A stretch of DNA of 64,000 nucleotides from Paenibacillus aestuarii (GCF_027789125.1 NZ_JAQFVF010000001.1:16747-80746), one strand, 5' to 3'; shown: positions 8,596-16,671, counted from the first letter of the stretch. Numbers and translations are program-made. The notes: generated from the sequence alone by a model not told the origin.

Positions 8596-9693
8596 TTAGT
8601 TCTTAAGCTTGGACTTGCGCATGACGCTAACCGCGAGGATCAGCAGCGGATAAACCAAACCGGCCGTTAATGCGTAAGGAATATACGCTTTGGTATCGAA
8701 GCTCGACATATAAGCGACATTGGGATATACCACCAGCGAATAAATGACCAACAGCATGCCGGACGGCATGGCCAGTGAGCGGTAATCCCTGATATTCAAT
8801 ATTTGCGCTAAGCCCCTGACAAAGGCATAGAAGTAGAACGTCGTTTTGAAATACACGGTGAGAAACCACATGCCCGCAATCAGAATTTCAACCCGCTCCA
8901 GAAAATTGCCGATATTAATCTGTTTGGCCAATGAATAGCTAGGGAACATATGTCTTTCTGTCATATAAGGCCCCAGCACCGATACGCACAGAAAGGTGAT
9001 AATAATAAAGCAGGCACCGCCGATGGCGGTAGCGATCAGGTAAGCCTTTTTCGCTAGATCCCTACGGTTGAGATGAGCTGGAAAGACCATGAAGAGCACA
9101 ATAAAAGGAAGCGATGATGTTCCGACCACCGACATAGCCCCTTTGATCACCGGCTTGCTGCCAGCTGCCAGAACGGGCTGTATTTTGTCAAGGTGTGCTT
9201 GCGGCAGCAAACAGACGACTAAGATGACGAATAACAGAATGATCCAAGGAAAAAAAATCTCCGCTGTCCGAGCCAACGTCTCAATGCCAAGACGGACCCC
9301 CATGACAACCACGGTGGCAAAAATAATATTGACGGCCTGGATCGGCGTTTCCGGCATCACCTGTGTATTGACGAAGTTGCCCGTATAAAACAGAACAGTT
9401 GCCGCTCCGATAAATGCAAAGAAAATAAAAAGGAGGGAAATCACCTTTCCCAGCCATTTGCCAAACAAAGCTTCATTATATTCAACAAGCGTCAAATTCG
9501 GAAAATAGTTGCTAATGAAATTGTATAAGCAAACGAGCAGTACATTGAGACCGACGCCGACGATCGCAGCGATCCAGGCGTCTTGTTTGGCATCGGCGGC
9601 AAGCCCCGAAGGGATGACCAGAATGGTCGTCCCGATTGTAAAAATCATGACGAGAACGGCGAACTGGTTCACGGATATCTTAACGTCTTTCAA
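8596..9693 (-). CDS. Spore germination receptor subunit B (GerB family permease)
   Basis: This 365-residue permease of the endospore germination family has about ten membrane segments and starts VKISVNQFAVLVMIFTIG, typical of GerAB/YndE-type proteins. The start is TTG, placed 8 nt after GGAGG. An overlapping ATG lies in another frame. It is the first gene of the minus-strand operon, so gene order here is B-A-C-D while the plus-strand operon is A-B-C. Confidence 0.93.
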   Translation of the reverse strand: MKDVKISVNQFAVLVMIFTIGTTILVIPSGLAADAKQDAWIAAIVGVGLNVLLVCLYNFISNYFPNLTLVEYNEALFGKWLGKVISLLFIFFAFIGAATVLFYTGNFVNTQVMPETPIQAVNIIFATVVVMGVRLGIETLARTAEIFFPWIILLFVILVVCLLPQAHLDKIQPVLAAGSKPVIKGAMSVVGTSSLPFIVLFMVFPAHLNRRDLAKKAYLIATAIGGACFIIITFLCVSVLGPYMTERHMFPSYSLAKQINIGNFLERVEILIAGMWFLTVYFKTTFYFYAFVRGLAQILNIRDYRSLAMPSGMLLVIYSLVVYPNVAYMSSFDTKAYIPYALTAGLVYPLLILAVSVMRKSKLKN

Positions 9694-9762
9694 GCGTCAT
9701 CCCTCCGCTCCACGATTCCATCTAGGGATATTATTCCCAATTTCGCCTAAATCATGAGCACA

Positions 9763-9791
9763 AAACAAATAACCCCGCCGCAACGGCAGGG
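9763..9791 (-). terminator. Terminator of the small CxxC protein gene
   Basis: CCCTGCCG-TTG-CGGCGGGG, with one mismatch, is followed on the minus strand by TTATTTGTTTT. It lies immediately downstream of the 55-residue ORF, which supports that ORF being a real transcription unit. Confidence 0.65.
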
Positions 9792-9797
9792 TCTCTA

Positions 9798-9965
9798 TTA
9801 TTTTTCATTTTTAATAGCCGATATATACTTATTGCATACGCCAACATTAAACAAAATCGAGTTGACATAATGGAAACCGGATAAAAAAACTTTTTCCTTC
9901 ACCGAATAGCTTCTCGTGTGCAACTTTTCGCATTGAATGCAGTAATAACTATTCATTATCGACAT
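9798..9965 (-). CDS. Small hypothetical protein with a CxxC motif (55 aa)
   Basis: ATG at 9965 follows GGGAGG with a 7-nt gap, and a TATAAT hexamer lies just upstream (about 9985). The product starts MSIMNSYYCIQCEKLH, carries one CxxC knuckle and a later isolated Cys, and ends in a lysine-rich tail. A terminator follows directly. I recognise no family. A single CxxC plus His/Cys could hold a metal, but this is speculative. The good ribosome site, promoter-like hexamer and own terminator argue that it is real although short. Confidence 0.55.
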   Translation of the reverse strand: MSIMNSYYCIQCEKLHTRSYSVKEKVFLSGFHYVNSILFNVGVCNKYISAIKNEK

Positions 9966-10086
9966 AAATCGACCTCCCACATCTAATTATATCCGCTTTC
10001 TAGGGGAATTTTGGGAGTATTAAGCGAATTTTATCGATTCTTTATCATAATTTGATGTTCACCTTGTCGAACTGGCAATAAAAACC

Positions 10087-10144
10087 TATAAGCTTTTGGA
10101 AGCGAAAATGATATAATCTACACGCACTATTAAGCTTATAAGCT
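10087..10144 (+). promoter_or_regulatory. Extended -10 promoter flanked by a 9-bp inverted repeat
   Basis: TGATATAAT, with TATAAT at 10112-10117, is an extended -10 element. It is bracketed by TATAAGCTT (10087-10095) and AAGCTTATA (10132-10140). The second arm is part of a self-complementary AGCTTATAAGCT (10133-10144). This looks like an operator around the histidine kinase promoter. Confidence 0.5.
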
Positions 10145-10190
10145 ACATATATATGCTATCAAATCTAACACGCCAAAGGGATTAAGAGAG

Positions 10191-11831
10191 ATGCCAACCA
10201 GCTCAAAAGCTCAACGATCAGATTCCGCTTTGAAAATTACGCTTGTCTACGTGTTCATCGGCAGTATCTGGGTCATCCTGTCCGATTCACTCATCGACTA
10301 CCTGCAGATGTCGGCCGGGCTGACCATCAATTCATCTAAAGGGCTATTCTATATTGCCATCACAGCCCTCATTCTTTACTTTTGGGTCAAACGGTTGAAA
10401 AAGGCGTTAACTGAAAGCGAAGAACGCTACCGGGTCATCGTGGAACACTCACCGGAGCCGATCGCCGTGCACTGTGAGGGTAAGATTGTGTTCATCAACC
10501 CGGCTGGAGCGATCATATTTGGCGCCAAGAGCCCGGATCAACTCATTGGCCTGCCTCTCTCTAGATTTATCCATCCCGATTATAAAGAGATTGTGCAAGA
10601 GCGAATCCGGCAAGCGCTAGTGGATAATGAAGCGACCGTACCGATCGAAGAGAAAGTATTCCGCTTGGACGGCACGACATTTGATGTCGAGATCAGAAGT
10701 GTGCCCATCACCTATCTGGGAAAACCGGCCGTGCAGCTATTGTGCCGGGATATCACTGAGCGCAAGCGGACACAGCGCAAGCTGGAAGAAAAAGAGCAGG
10801 GCTACAAGTCGCTTGTCGCACATAATCCGGATGCTATTTTTACGCTCGACTTCAACGGACGCATGATCGATATGAATTCAGCGACCGAGAAAATCATGGG
10901 CTACCGGCAGGACGAACTGCTGCATCAATCGTTCTTTCAGCATATGATACCTGTGGATCAGGAAGCGGCGTTTCAACTGTATGAACGATCCGTTAACGGC
11001 GAATCGAACAGCATCGAAACCGCGATTACCCACAAAGATGGCAAAAGCGTGGATTTGAACTTAAAATGGGTGCCCATCATCGTCAATGATAAAGTGGATG
11101 GCGTGTATGGCATCGCCAAAGATATTACAGAGCGTAAACGGACGGAAGAGCTGTTAATCAAATCCGAAAAGCTTTCTGTCGTCGGGCAGCTCGCAGCCGG
11201 TGTGGCGCATGAAATTCGCAATCCCCTGACTTCTTTGCGCGGTTTTGTGCAATTATTACAAATGAAGACGACGCAATTTGAAGATTATTTCCAAATTATG
11301 CTAAGTGAGTTGGACCGCATTAATGACATCGTGAGTGAATTTATGGTCATTGCCAAGCCGCAGGCCGTGAAGTTCGAAATGAAGGATATTCACAAAATCG
11401 TTCATGACGTCATCTCGCTGCTGGAAACGCAAGCGATACTTAGCAATATCCAAATTCATACTGAATTTGCGCAGGACCTTCCTTTTGTGAAATGTCAAGA
11501 AAACCAATTGAAACAGGTCTTTATTAATGTGCTTAAAAATGCCATGGAATCGATGCCGGGCGGCGGGCACATCTTGATCCAGATGATGGCGGTCGACGGC
11601 AACCTTGCCATTCGTTTTATCGACGAAGGCTGCGGCATCTCGGAAGAACGCATCGCAATGCTGGGTGAGCCCTTCTACACGACCAAAGAGAAAGGCACGG
11701 GGCTTGGCTTAATGGTCTGTCATAAAATTATGGAGGCGCATCGCGGTAGCCTGCGGATTCATAGCCAACTGGAACAAGGAACCACGGTTGAACTCACACT
11801 GCCTCTGCAGTCCGCGCTCGACAAACTGTAG
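10191..11831 (+). CDS. PAS-domain sensor histidine kinase, sporulation-kinase type
   Basis: 546 residues: two N-terminal membrane segments (about 16-36 and 50-66), two PAS domains (about 80-195 and 205-315, each ending in a CRDITERKR/AKDITERKR-type linker), a HisKA domain with HEIRNPLTSL (His340), and a HATPase with GTGLGL near residue 504. The HEIRNPLTSLRGF H-box and absence of a receiver resemble KinB/KinC/KinE-class kinases that feed the sporulation phosphorelay. No response regulator is adjacent, which fits an orphan phosphorelay kinase. The exact signal and partner are unknown. Confidence 0.88.
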   Translation: MPTSSKAQRSDSALKITLVYVFIGSIWVILSDSLIDYLQMSAGLTINSSKGLFYIAITALILYFWVKRLKKALTESEERYRVIVEHSPEPIAVHCEGKIVFINPAGAIIFGAKSPDQLIGLPLSRFIHPDYKEIVQERIRQALVDNEATVPIEEKVFRLDGTTFDVEIRSVPITYLGKPAVQLLCRDITERKRTQRKLEEKEQGYKSLVAHNPDAIFTLDFNGRMIDMNSATEKIMGYRQDELLHQSFFQHMIPVDQEAAFQLYERSVNGESNSIETAITHKDGKSVDLNLKWVPIIVNDKVDGVYGIAKDITERKRTEELLIKSEKLSVVGQLAAGVAHEIRNPLTSLRGFVQLLQMKTTQFEDYFQIMLSELDRINDIVSEFMVIAKPQAVKFEMKDIHKIVHDVISLLETQAILSNIQIHTEFAQDLPFVKCQENQLKQVFINVLKNAMESMPGGGHILIQMMAVDGNLAIRFIDEGCGISEERIAMLGEPFYTTKEKGTGLGLMVCHKIMEAHRGSLRIHSQLEQGTTVELTLPLQSALDKL

Positions 11832-11844
11832 ATCATCATACCAC

Positions 11845-11898
11845 AAACCGGTATCATCCTTCCGCTAGCGCGGAAAGTGTTGATGCCGGTTTTGTTTT
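11845..11898 (+). terminator. Terminator of the histidine kinase gene
   Basis: AAACCGGTATCATC pairs with the complementary GTTGATGCCGGTTT arm, with a small CCGC/GCGG-type hairpin nested in the loop, followed by TGTTTT. Confidence 0.8.
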
Positions 11899-12207
11899 AC
11901 TATTTCAGAACCCCCGTTGTAGTGATATGCACCTGAACATTAGGATGGATGCGGACGCCAAAACCGAACTACAGCATTTTTTGACGCACACTCCTTATCG
12001 AATCCCCTTAGAGTCTTGGGCGAAACAATACCCATCTGTCAAAAGATGAAAATCATGATTGACGATCGTTTAACTGCCGCTTACCATGGAGGATGCAGAA
12101 CAATAAATGGGAGAAAAACAATTCACTCAAGACGATTTTCAAATAAATTGGACAAGTATGCAACCCCACACCCGGCTTAATAACTTATATTGAAAGGAGC
12201 AACACAA
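11899..12207. other. Intergenic stretch, possible gene remnant
   Basis: About 310 bp without a supported gene. A short plus-strand frame (about 11945-12049) reads MDADAKTELQHFLTHTPYR and stops after 34 codons. Its composition is coding-like but there is no good ribosome site, so it may be the remains of a lost gene. Nothing else was recognised. Confidence 0.3.
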
Positions 12208-12678
12208 TTGAATAAGACAGCAATTGTAAGCGAGAAATTAAAGATTGCACAATGGGCGCAATCCTTATGCACGCTTAGCGATGAGCGATGGTTTCAAGCT
12301 TTTTATGAAGGCTCTTGGGGTACGGCGGATGTGATCGCTCATTTCATAGTCTGGGACCGGTTTATGATGGAGCAGCGGATCGCCTATCTATTGAGAGATG
12401 AACTCCTTCCACAACACCCCATCGATGTGCAAACAATGAATCAACAAGCCTCACAATATGCGCGCTCCGGAATTTCGAAGGGAGATTTGATTGAAACGTT
12501 CCTATCGATTCGCCAGGCGTTAGTCTCTCAAATTGAAGCGGTCCCGGATGAGAAATTCCCTCTCCCCCTCCCTGGTAAACCATCACTAACACTCGCAGCC
12601 TATTTGGAGAGTATGATTCAGCATGATCTCAAACATCAGGAGCAGATTGATCAGTTCTTGCAGATGAGCAAGGACTAG
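12208..12678 (+). CDS. DinB/DfsB-like four-helix protein
   Basis: The chosen start is TTG at 12208, 8 nt after AAAGGAG; a TTG 18 nt earlier would lie inside the ribosome site. The 156-residue product has GTADVIAHFIVWDR in the second helix and MIQHDLKHQEQI near the C-terminus. This is the spaced histidine pattern of the DinB superfamily, whose members bind metal and include thiol S-transferases and ClbS/DfsB-type proteins. Substrate unknown. It is monocistronic and convergent with the MFS pump gene. Confidence 0.75.
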   Translation: MNKTAIVSEKLKIAQWAQSLCTLSDERWFQAFYEGSWGTADVIAHFIVWDRFMMEQRIAYLLRDELLPQHPIDVQTMNQQASQYARSGISKGDLIETFLSIRQALVSQIEAVPDEKFPLPLPGKPSLTLAAYLESMIQHDLKHQEQIDQFLQMSKD

Positions 12679-12732
12679 CTTACAAACATCCCAGCCCAGT
12701 CCAACCAAACCAAGGCTAAAGACTTTGCAACA

Positions 12733-12766
12733 CGCAAAAAAAAGGAAGCCCTAAGGCTTCCTTTTT
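12733..12766. terminator. Bidirectional terminator between the DinB-like and MFS genes
   Basis: AAAGGAAGCC-CTAA-GGCTTCCTTT is flanked by A-rich sequence on the left and TTTTT on the right, so it works for both convergent genes. Confidence 0.9.
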
Positions 12767-12771
12767 GATCT

Positions 12772-14205
12772 TTAATGCATGGAGTTCATTGCTGCATGTT
12801 TCACAACGACACGGCGGATGAAGAACGCCATCGCCAGGCCGATCAGGGTGACGATCATCGCAAACAGGAACACATTTTGCGAGCCCAACGTCATCGCCTG
12901 AGCGACTTCGTTCACCGCATTCGGCGCCGCGGATTTGTGCAAGTAGTTCTCCATGCCGCTGGTCAGAATGCTGATCGCAAGCGCCGTACCGATGGCTCCG
13001 GCGACCTGCTGCAGCGTATTCATAACCGCCGTACCGTGCGGATAAAGCTCCGGCGGCAGCTGGTTCAATCCATTCGTCTGCGACGGCATCCAAACCATCG
13101 AGATACCGATCATCAGGCCGATGTGCAAGGTAACGATGAAGGCAATCGAGGATGCTTGTGTAATGCCGGAGAAAAACCATAATGTTGCCGCTACGATCGC
13201 GAGGCCGGGAATCACAAGCCACTTCGGACCATACTTGTCAAACAACCGTCCCATGCGCGGAGACAGAATACCGTTCAGCGCGCTGCCCGGCAGGAGCATA
13301 AGTCCAGCGGAGAACGCGGACAGCTTCATGCCGTTCTGCAAATACATAGGCAGGATAATCATGCTGGATAAGATGATCATCATACACGAGAGAACCATGA
13401 GCAATCCTACGATGAACATCGGATACTTGAAGACGCGAAGATTCATCATCGGTTCTTTCATAAAAATTTGGCGCAGTGCAAACAGCACAAGGGTAACCAG
13501 GCCGATCGCGATAGAGGTGATCACGACCGCACTGGTCCAGCCTCCCGCGCTTTCTCCTGCCTTACTGAAGCCGAATACGACACCGCCGAAGCCAATTGTT
13601 GACAGCACAACAGACAGCACATCGATCCGCGGCTTCGTAACTTCCGTCACATTTTCCAAATTCTTAAGTCCAACAAGTAATCCTATAACAAGAAACGGCA
13701 GGGAAAGCCAGAAAATGTAGTGCCACGTGAAATATTCGATCAATAGCCCAGCGACAGTCGGTCCCGTTGCCGGTGCAAACATGATAACCAGACCTACAAA
13801 GCCCATCGCCGCTCCACGTTTCTCAGGTGGATAGACAACGAGGATCGTATTGAACATGAGCGGAATCAATAGCCCCATGCCCACCGCCTGCAGAACTCGT
13901 GCTGCCATCAGCATTTCAAAATTGAGCGCGAGAGCTGCAATCAGTGTACCAGCAATCGAGCTCGCTAGCGAGAATATAAACAGCTGTCTCGTGGTGAACC
14001 ATTGAAGCAGAAGCCCTGTCATTGGCATCAAAACGCCTAGCGTGAGCAAGAACCCTGTCGTTAGCCACTGCGCTGTAGCAGCCGAAATGTGAAACACGTC
14101 CATTAAATTGCTGATCGCAATGTTGAGCGCCGTTTCGCTGAACATCCCGATAAAGCCGCAGATCAGCAGCGACGCCATAATAGCCCGCGTATTGTATTGC
14201 TTCAT
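12772..14205 (-). CDS. MFS multidrug efflux pump, DHA2 (14-TM) family
   Basis: The product has 477 residues from ATG at 14205 (MKQYNTRAIMASLL). The longer frame to 14280 would run through the likely promoter and is rejected. About 14 membrane segments are seen. AAQWLTTGFLLTLGVLMP near residue 45 and the motif-C-like ATGPTVAG segment are typical of EmrB/LmrB drug:proton antiporters. It is probably a plasma-membrane exporter of lipophilic drugs. A palindrome over the promoter suggests repression by an unlinked TetR- or MarR-type protein. It lies near an ABC-F resistance-type gene. Confidence 0.88.
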   Translation of the reverse strand: MKQYNTRAIMASLLICGFIGMFSETALNIAISNLMDVFHISAATAQWLTTGFLLTLGVLMPMTGLLLQWFTTRQLFIFSLASSIAGTLIAALALNFEMLMAARVLQAVGMGLLIPLMFNTILVVYPPEKRGAAMGFVGLVIMFAPATGPTVAGLLIEYFTWHYIFWLSLPFLVIGLLVGLKNLENVTEVTKPRIDVLSVVLSTIGFGGVVFGFSKAGESAGGWTSAVVITSIAIGLVTLVLFALRQIFMKEPMMNLRVFKYPMFIVGLLMVLSCMMIILSSMIILPMYLQNGMKLSAFSAGLMLLPGSALNGILSPRMGRLFDKYGPKWLVIPGLAIVAATLWFFSGITQASSIAFIVTLHIGLMIGISMVWMPSQTNGLNQLPPELYPHGTAVMNTLQQVAGAIGTALAISILTSGMENYLHKSAAPNAVNEVAQAMTLGSQNVFLFAMIVTLIGLAMAFFIRRVVVKHAAMNSMH

Positions 14206-14274
14206 TATGAATTTCACTTCCCTCTCCCATGTAATCTCTCTCTTTATACGGACCTGATTCGATCCGCTATCTGT

Positions 14275-14321
14275 TACCATAAAGTTTACAGCTTACAAAG
14301 TCAATACAAATATTTGTAAAC
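14275..14321 (-). promoter_or_regulatory. MFS pump promoter with palindromic operator
   Basis: On the minus strand TTGACT and TATGGT are 17 bp apart. Overlapping the -35 upstream side is a perfect 14-bp palindrome TACAAATATTTGTA (14305-14318). A wider inverted repeat GTTTACA/TGTAAAC spans 14284-14321 across the core promoter. This is consistent with a repressor operator. Confidence 0.55.
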
Positions 14322-14346
14322 CAAAGCATTGGGCCTCCCGGCTTCA

Positions 14347-14847
14347 TTAGAACACCAGTTTCTGATCCAGCTCCTTCCACTGACGCAAGTGATGACGGAA
14401 ATGCATGTCGACCAGATCATACCATTCCTTTGCATTCAGCCATCCAAAACCGCCATGTTTCACTTTGTAATCAGCATGAATCTCGTCTACAAGAGGTGCC
14501 CATTCGTTCAGCCTCATCTCGACCTCGAATAGCCTGTTCAATAATGTTTGCTTGCTATCGGTATTGTTAGGCGGGCCATTGAGCTCGTCGGGCAGCTTAA
14601 TCTTGATCGGCGGGAATCCTCCTTCTCGAAATAATTGCTCGCCGAATACTGTTTTCCCAAGCTCCTGCACGGAATGCGACCTGGCACAGTGCTCTACATT
14701 ATCCAAATACTCATGGGCGACGAGAATCATATGATCATACATTTGACCAATCGACCAGACTCCTTCAGCCGAAATAAATCTTAACTGTTCCAGAGAATAG
14801 TTCTGCAAGAAGCTTCTGTACGATCCAATCACATGCCTGTCGCTCAT
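14347..14847 (-). CDS. DinB-family protein
   Basis: 166 residues from ATG at 14847, 8 nt after GGGAG. GVWSIGQMYDHMILVAHEY near residue 30 and MHFRHHLRQWKELD near the C-terminus give the DinB-type His pattern (one helix-2 His and an HxxxH-like end). Probably a cytosolic metal-binding protein or transferase of unknown substrate. It is distinct from the DinB-like protein at 12.2 kb, with low similarity and different spacing. It lies between the MFS pump and the ABC-F gene. Confidence 0.8.
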   Translation of the reverse strand: MSDRHVIGSYRSFLQNYSLEQLRFISAEGVWSIGQMYDHMILVAHEYLDNVEHCARSHSVQELGKTVFGEQLFREGGFPPIKIKLPDELNGPPNNTDSKQTLLNRLFEVEMRLNEWAPLVDEIHADYKVKHGGFGWLNAKEWYDLVDMHFRHHLRQWKELDQKLVF

Positions 14848-14920
14848 TATCATCTCTCCCAAAGAAATATAATCAACAACCGATTCTCCACTCAGACGCC
14901 GCCGCGAACACCGCCATACT

Positions 14921-16399
14921 TTACAGCTCGATGACCTTTGTCGCTATGTTGTGGCCAAACTCACGATCATGCTCCACAAAAAGCATCGTTGGCGCGTACT
15001 CCAGCAGCAGCTCTTCGATTTGCATCCGGGAAATAATGTCGATGAAGTTGAGCGGTTCGTCCCAAATATACAGATGCGCTTTCTCGCAGAGGCTTTTGGC
15101 AATCAGCACCTTTTTCTTTTGCCCGCCGCTAAAAGATGCAATATCCTTCTCGAATTGAATTCTGGAAAAGTCCAGCTTTCTTAAGATCGCTTTAAACAGA
15201 CTCTCGTCAATCCCGTGATTGCGGGCATAGTCCGTTAGATTGCCCTGCAAATGCGAGGTATCTTGCGAAACGTAGGAGATCTTTAGCTGACTTCCTCTGC
15301 GGAGTGTGCCTGTGTAGTGGAGGTCTTGGCCACAGATCAGCTTGAGGATGCTTGATTTCCCAGAGCCATTCTTGCCTGTTAGCGCCACTCGTTCACCTTG
15401 CTCAACCGTGAAACTAATGTCTGTAGCAGCTTTCTTCCCGCTGTAATCAACCGTTACATGTTCCAGCTCGACAAGCTGGTTCTTATGATAAGCTAGAGGC
15501 GATATTTTCAACTCCTCCGAGCTCTCCACATTGCGAAGCAGCTGCGACTTATCCTCGATCGCCGCTTGCTGCCTCTGCTCAATCGATTTCGAGCGCTTCA
15601 TCATCTTGGCGGCCTTATGGCCGATGTAGCCTTTGTCTACCTTGGAGCCGGAGTTTCTGGTGCCATTCTTCGTTTTCTCGACTTCGTGCGACCAGTTGCT
15701 CGTTCGTTTCGCGGCTTCCGACAGCCGCTTGATATCTTTCCGCAGCTTTTCGTTCTCGGCCAGCTCATAGTGATCCTGCCTCTGCTTATTTTCCCACCAA
15801 TCGGAGAAGTTGCCCTTCTGCACCTCAATGTTCGTTTTATTAATCGAAAGGATGTGATCTACACAGTTATCCAGAAAAGCCCGGTCATGAGAAACCAGAA
15901 TAAATCCCCGCTTGGTGCTCAAATATTCGCTGACAAGCTGCCTTGCTTCCATATCCAGATGATTGGTAGGCTCATCAATTAACAGGAAGCTGTGTTCCTT
16001 CAAAAATAAGGCGGCCAGCATCACTTTCGTCTGCTCCCCGTTAGACAAGGAGGAAAAGGGCCGATACAGCACATCATCCGCCACTTTCAGCAAAGAAAGT
16101 TCACGCATGATCTCCCATAATTGATAATCAGAATAAATATCGCTGATCACGTCGAGCGTATTCTTCTCCTTGTCCGCGACATGGAAAGGAAAATATTCAA
16201 AGCTTACATGAGCGGAGATGCTCCCGCTGTATTCATACTTGCCAAGCAATAAATGAAGAAAAGTCGTCTTGCCTCTGCCGTTTCTTCCCGTAAAACCCAA
16301 CTTCCAATCCGTATCCAATTGAAAGCTGACATTTTCAAAAATATTATCGTAACTTCCATCATAAGCAAAGGTCAAGTTGGTCACATTGATTAATGACAT
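14921..16399 (-). CDS. ABC-F ribosomal protection-type ATPase, Lsa/Vga-like
   Basis: 492 residues with two ABC cassettes and no membrane domain. First cassette: Walker A GRNGRGKTT (about 38), signature LSNGEQ, Walker B LLIDEPTNHLD. A long charged linker follows (about 190-290). Second cassette: GKNGSGKSS, FSGGQKKK, WDEPLNFID. The N-terminus, with FAYDGSYDNIF and DTDWKLGFTGRNGRGKTT, matches the Lsa/Vga group, which dislodges lincosamides, streptogramin A and pleuromutilins from the ribosome. Resistance is inferred, and other ABC-F translation factors cannot be excluded. The start follows AGGAGGGG, and an unusual leader precedes it. Confidence 0.85.
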   Translation of the reverse strand: MSLINVTNLTFAYDGSYDNIFENVSFQLDTDWKLGFTGRNGRGKTTFLHLLLGKYEYSGSISAHVSFEYFPFHVADKEKNTLDVISDIYSDYQLWEIMRELSLLKVADDVLYRPFSSLSNGEQTKVMLAALFLKEHSFLLIDEPTNHLDMEARQLVSEYLSTKRGFILVSHDRAFLDNCVDHILSINKTNIEVQKGNFSDWWENKQRQDHYELAENEKLRKDIKRLSEAAKRTSNWSHEVEKTKNGTRNSGSKVDKGYIGHKAAKMMKRSKSIEQRQQAAIEDKSQLLRNVESSEELKISPLAYHKNQLVELEHVTVDYSGKKAATDISFTVEQGERVALTGKNGSGKSSILKLICGQDLHYTGTLRRGSQLKISYVSQDTSHLQGNLTDYARNHGIDESLFKAILRKLDFSRIQFEKDIASFSGGQKKKVLIAKSLCEKAHLYIWDEPLNFIDIISRMQIEELLLEYAPTMLFVEHDREFGHNIATKVIEL

Positions 16400-16420
16400 C
16401 GCTGAATCCCCTCCTGCTGC

Positions 16421-16445
16421 AAAAAATAAGGCTATGTCAACCTCA
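16421..16445 (-). terminator. Attenuator-type terminator just upstream of the ABC-F ribosome site
   Basis: On the minus strand UGAGGUU pairs with AGCCUUA (7 bp including two G-U pairs, 5-nt loop) and is followed by six U. It ends 7 nt before the ABC-F ribosome site. Its 5' arm can pair instead with AACCUCAU at 16550-16557 near the leader start. Confidence 0.5.
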
Positions 16446-16479
16446 TTAAATATACTCGAAAACAGAACGAACTAAACGG

Positions 16480-16506
16480 TAAAAAATAATTAAGGATAAA
16501 CTATCC
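16480..16506 (-). terminator. Second hairpin plus U-tract in the ABC-F leader
   Basis: GGATA-GTT-TATCC (16494-16506) is followed on the minus strand by TTAATTATTTTTT. It overlaps the stop of the putative leader peptide. The stem is short and AT-rich, so termination may be partial. Confidence 0.4.
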
Positions 16507-16551
16507 TGTCTGAGTAGTCGCAGGTGGGTCGGACTGAAGAGGCACATACAT
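16501..16551 (-). CDS. Putative 16-residue leader peptide of the ABC-F gene
   Basis: ATG at 16551 opens a frame MYVPLQSDPPATTQTG followed by TAG. It starts about 17 nt after the predicted transcription start and lies between the promoter and the terminator-like hairpins. Its SD is poor, so translation would be near-leaderless. Leader peptides of this kind sense translation inhibitors in known ABC-F genes such as vmlR. The call is inferred from layout. Confidence 0.4.
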   Translation of the reverse strand: MYVPLQSDPPATTQTG

Positions 16552-16574
16552 GAGGTTATGGAAGGTTTATCCTC

Positions 16575-16603
16575 ATTATAGAACAAATGTTCCCATCTTT
16601 CAA
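16575..16603 (-). promoter_or_regulatory. Sigma-A-type promoter of the ABC-F leader
   Basis: TTGAAA (16598-16603) and TATAAT (16575-16580) are separated by exactly 17 bp on the minus strand. The ABC-F start lies about 170 nt downstream, giving a long leader. Confidence 0.75.
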
Positions 16604-16631
16604 GTGCTATCAACTTCAACGTCAGCCCTAA

Positions 16632-16671
16632 CAAAAAAGAGCAGCGAGAGAATGACCTCTTTACTGCTCTT
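16632..16671 (-). terminator. Terminator of the 142-residue membrane protein gene
   Basis: AAGAGCAG pairs with CTGCTCTT around an inner AGAGG/CTCT helix and is followed by TTTTTTGTT on the minus strand. Confidence 0.75.

Noticed and set aside
13121..13720. 199-codon plus-strand frame inside the MFS pump gene
   Set aside because: It is antisense to conserved membrane segments and has no ribosome site, so it is not a gene.
12772..14280. Longer MFS start at 14280
   Set aside because: The extra N-terminus is charged and lies over the -10 and operator. ATG at 14205 begins a typical pump N-terminus.
16446..16634. 62-codon minus-strand frame in the ABC-F upstream region
   Set aside because: It covers the promoter and the terminator-like hairpins, has no ribosome site, and its translation is not protein-like. 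The structured leader explains the region better.
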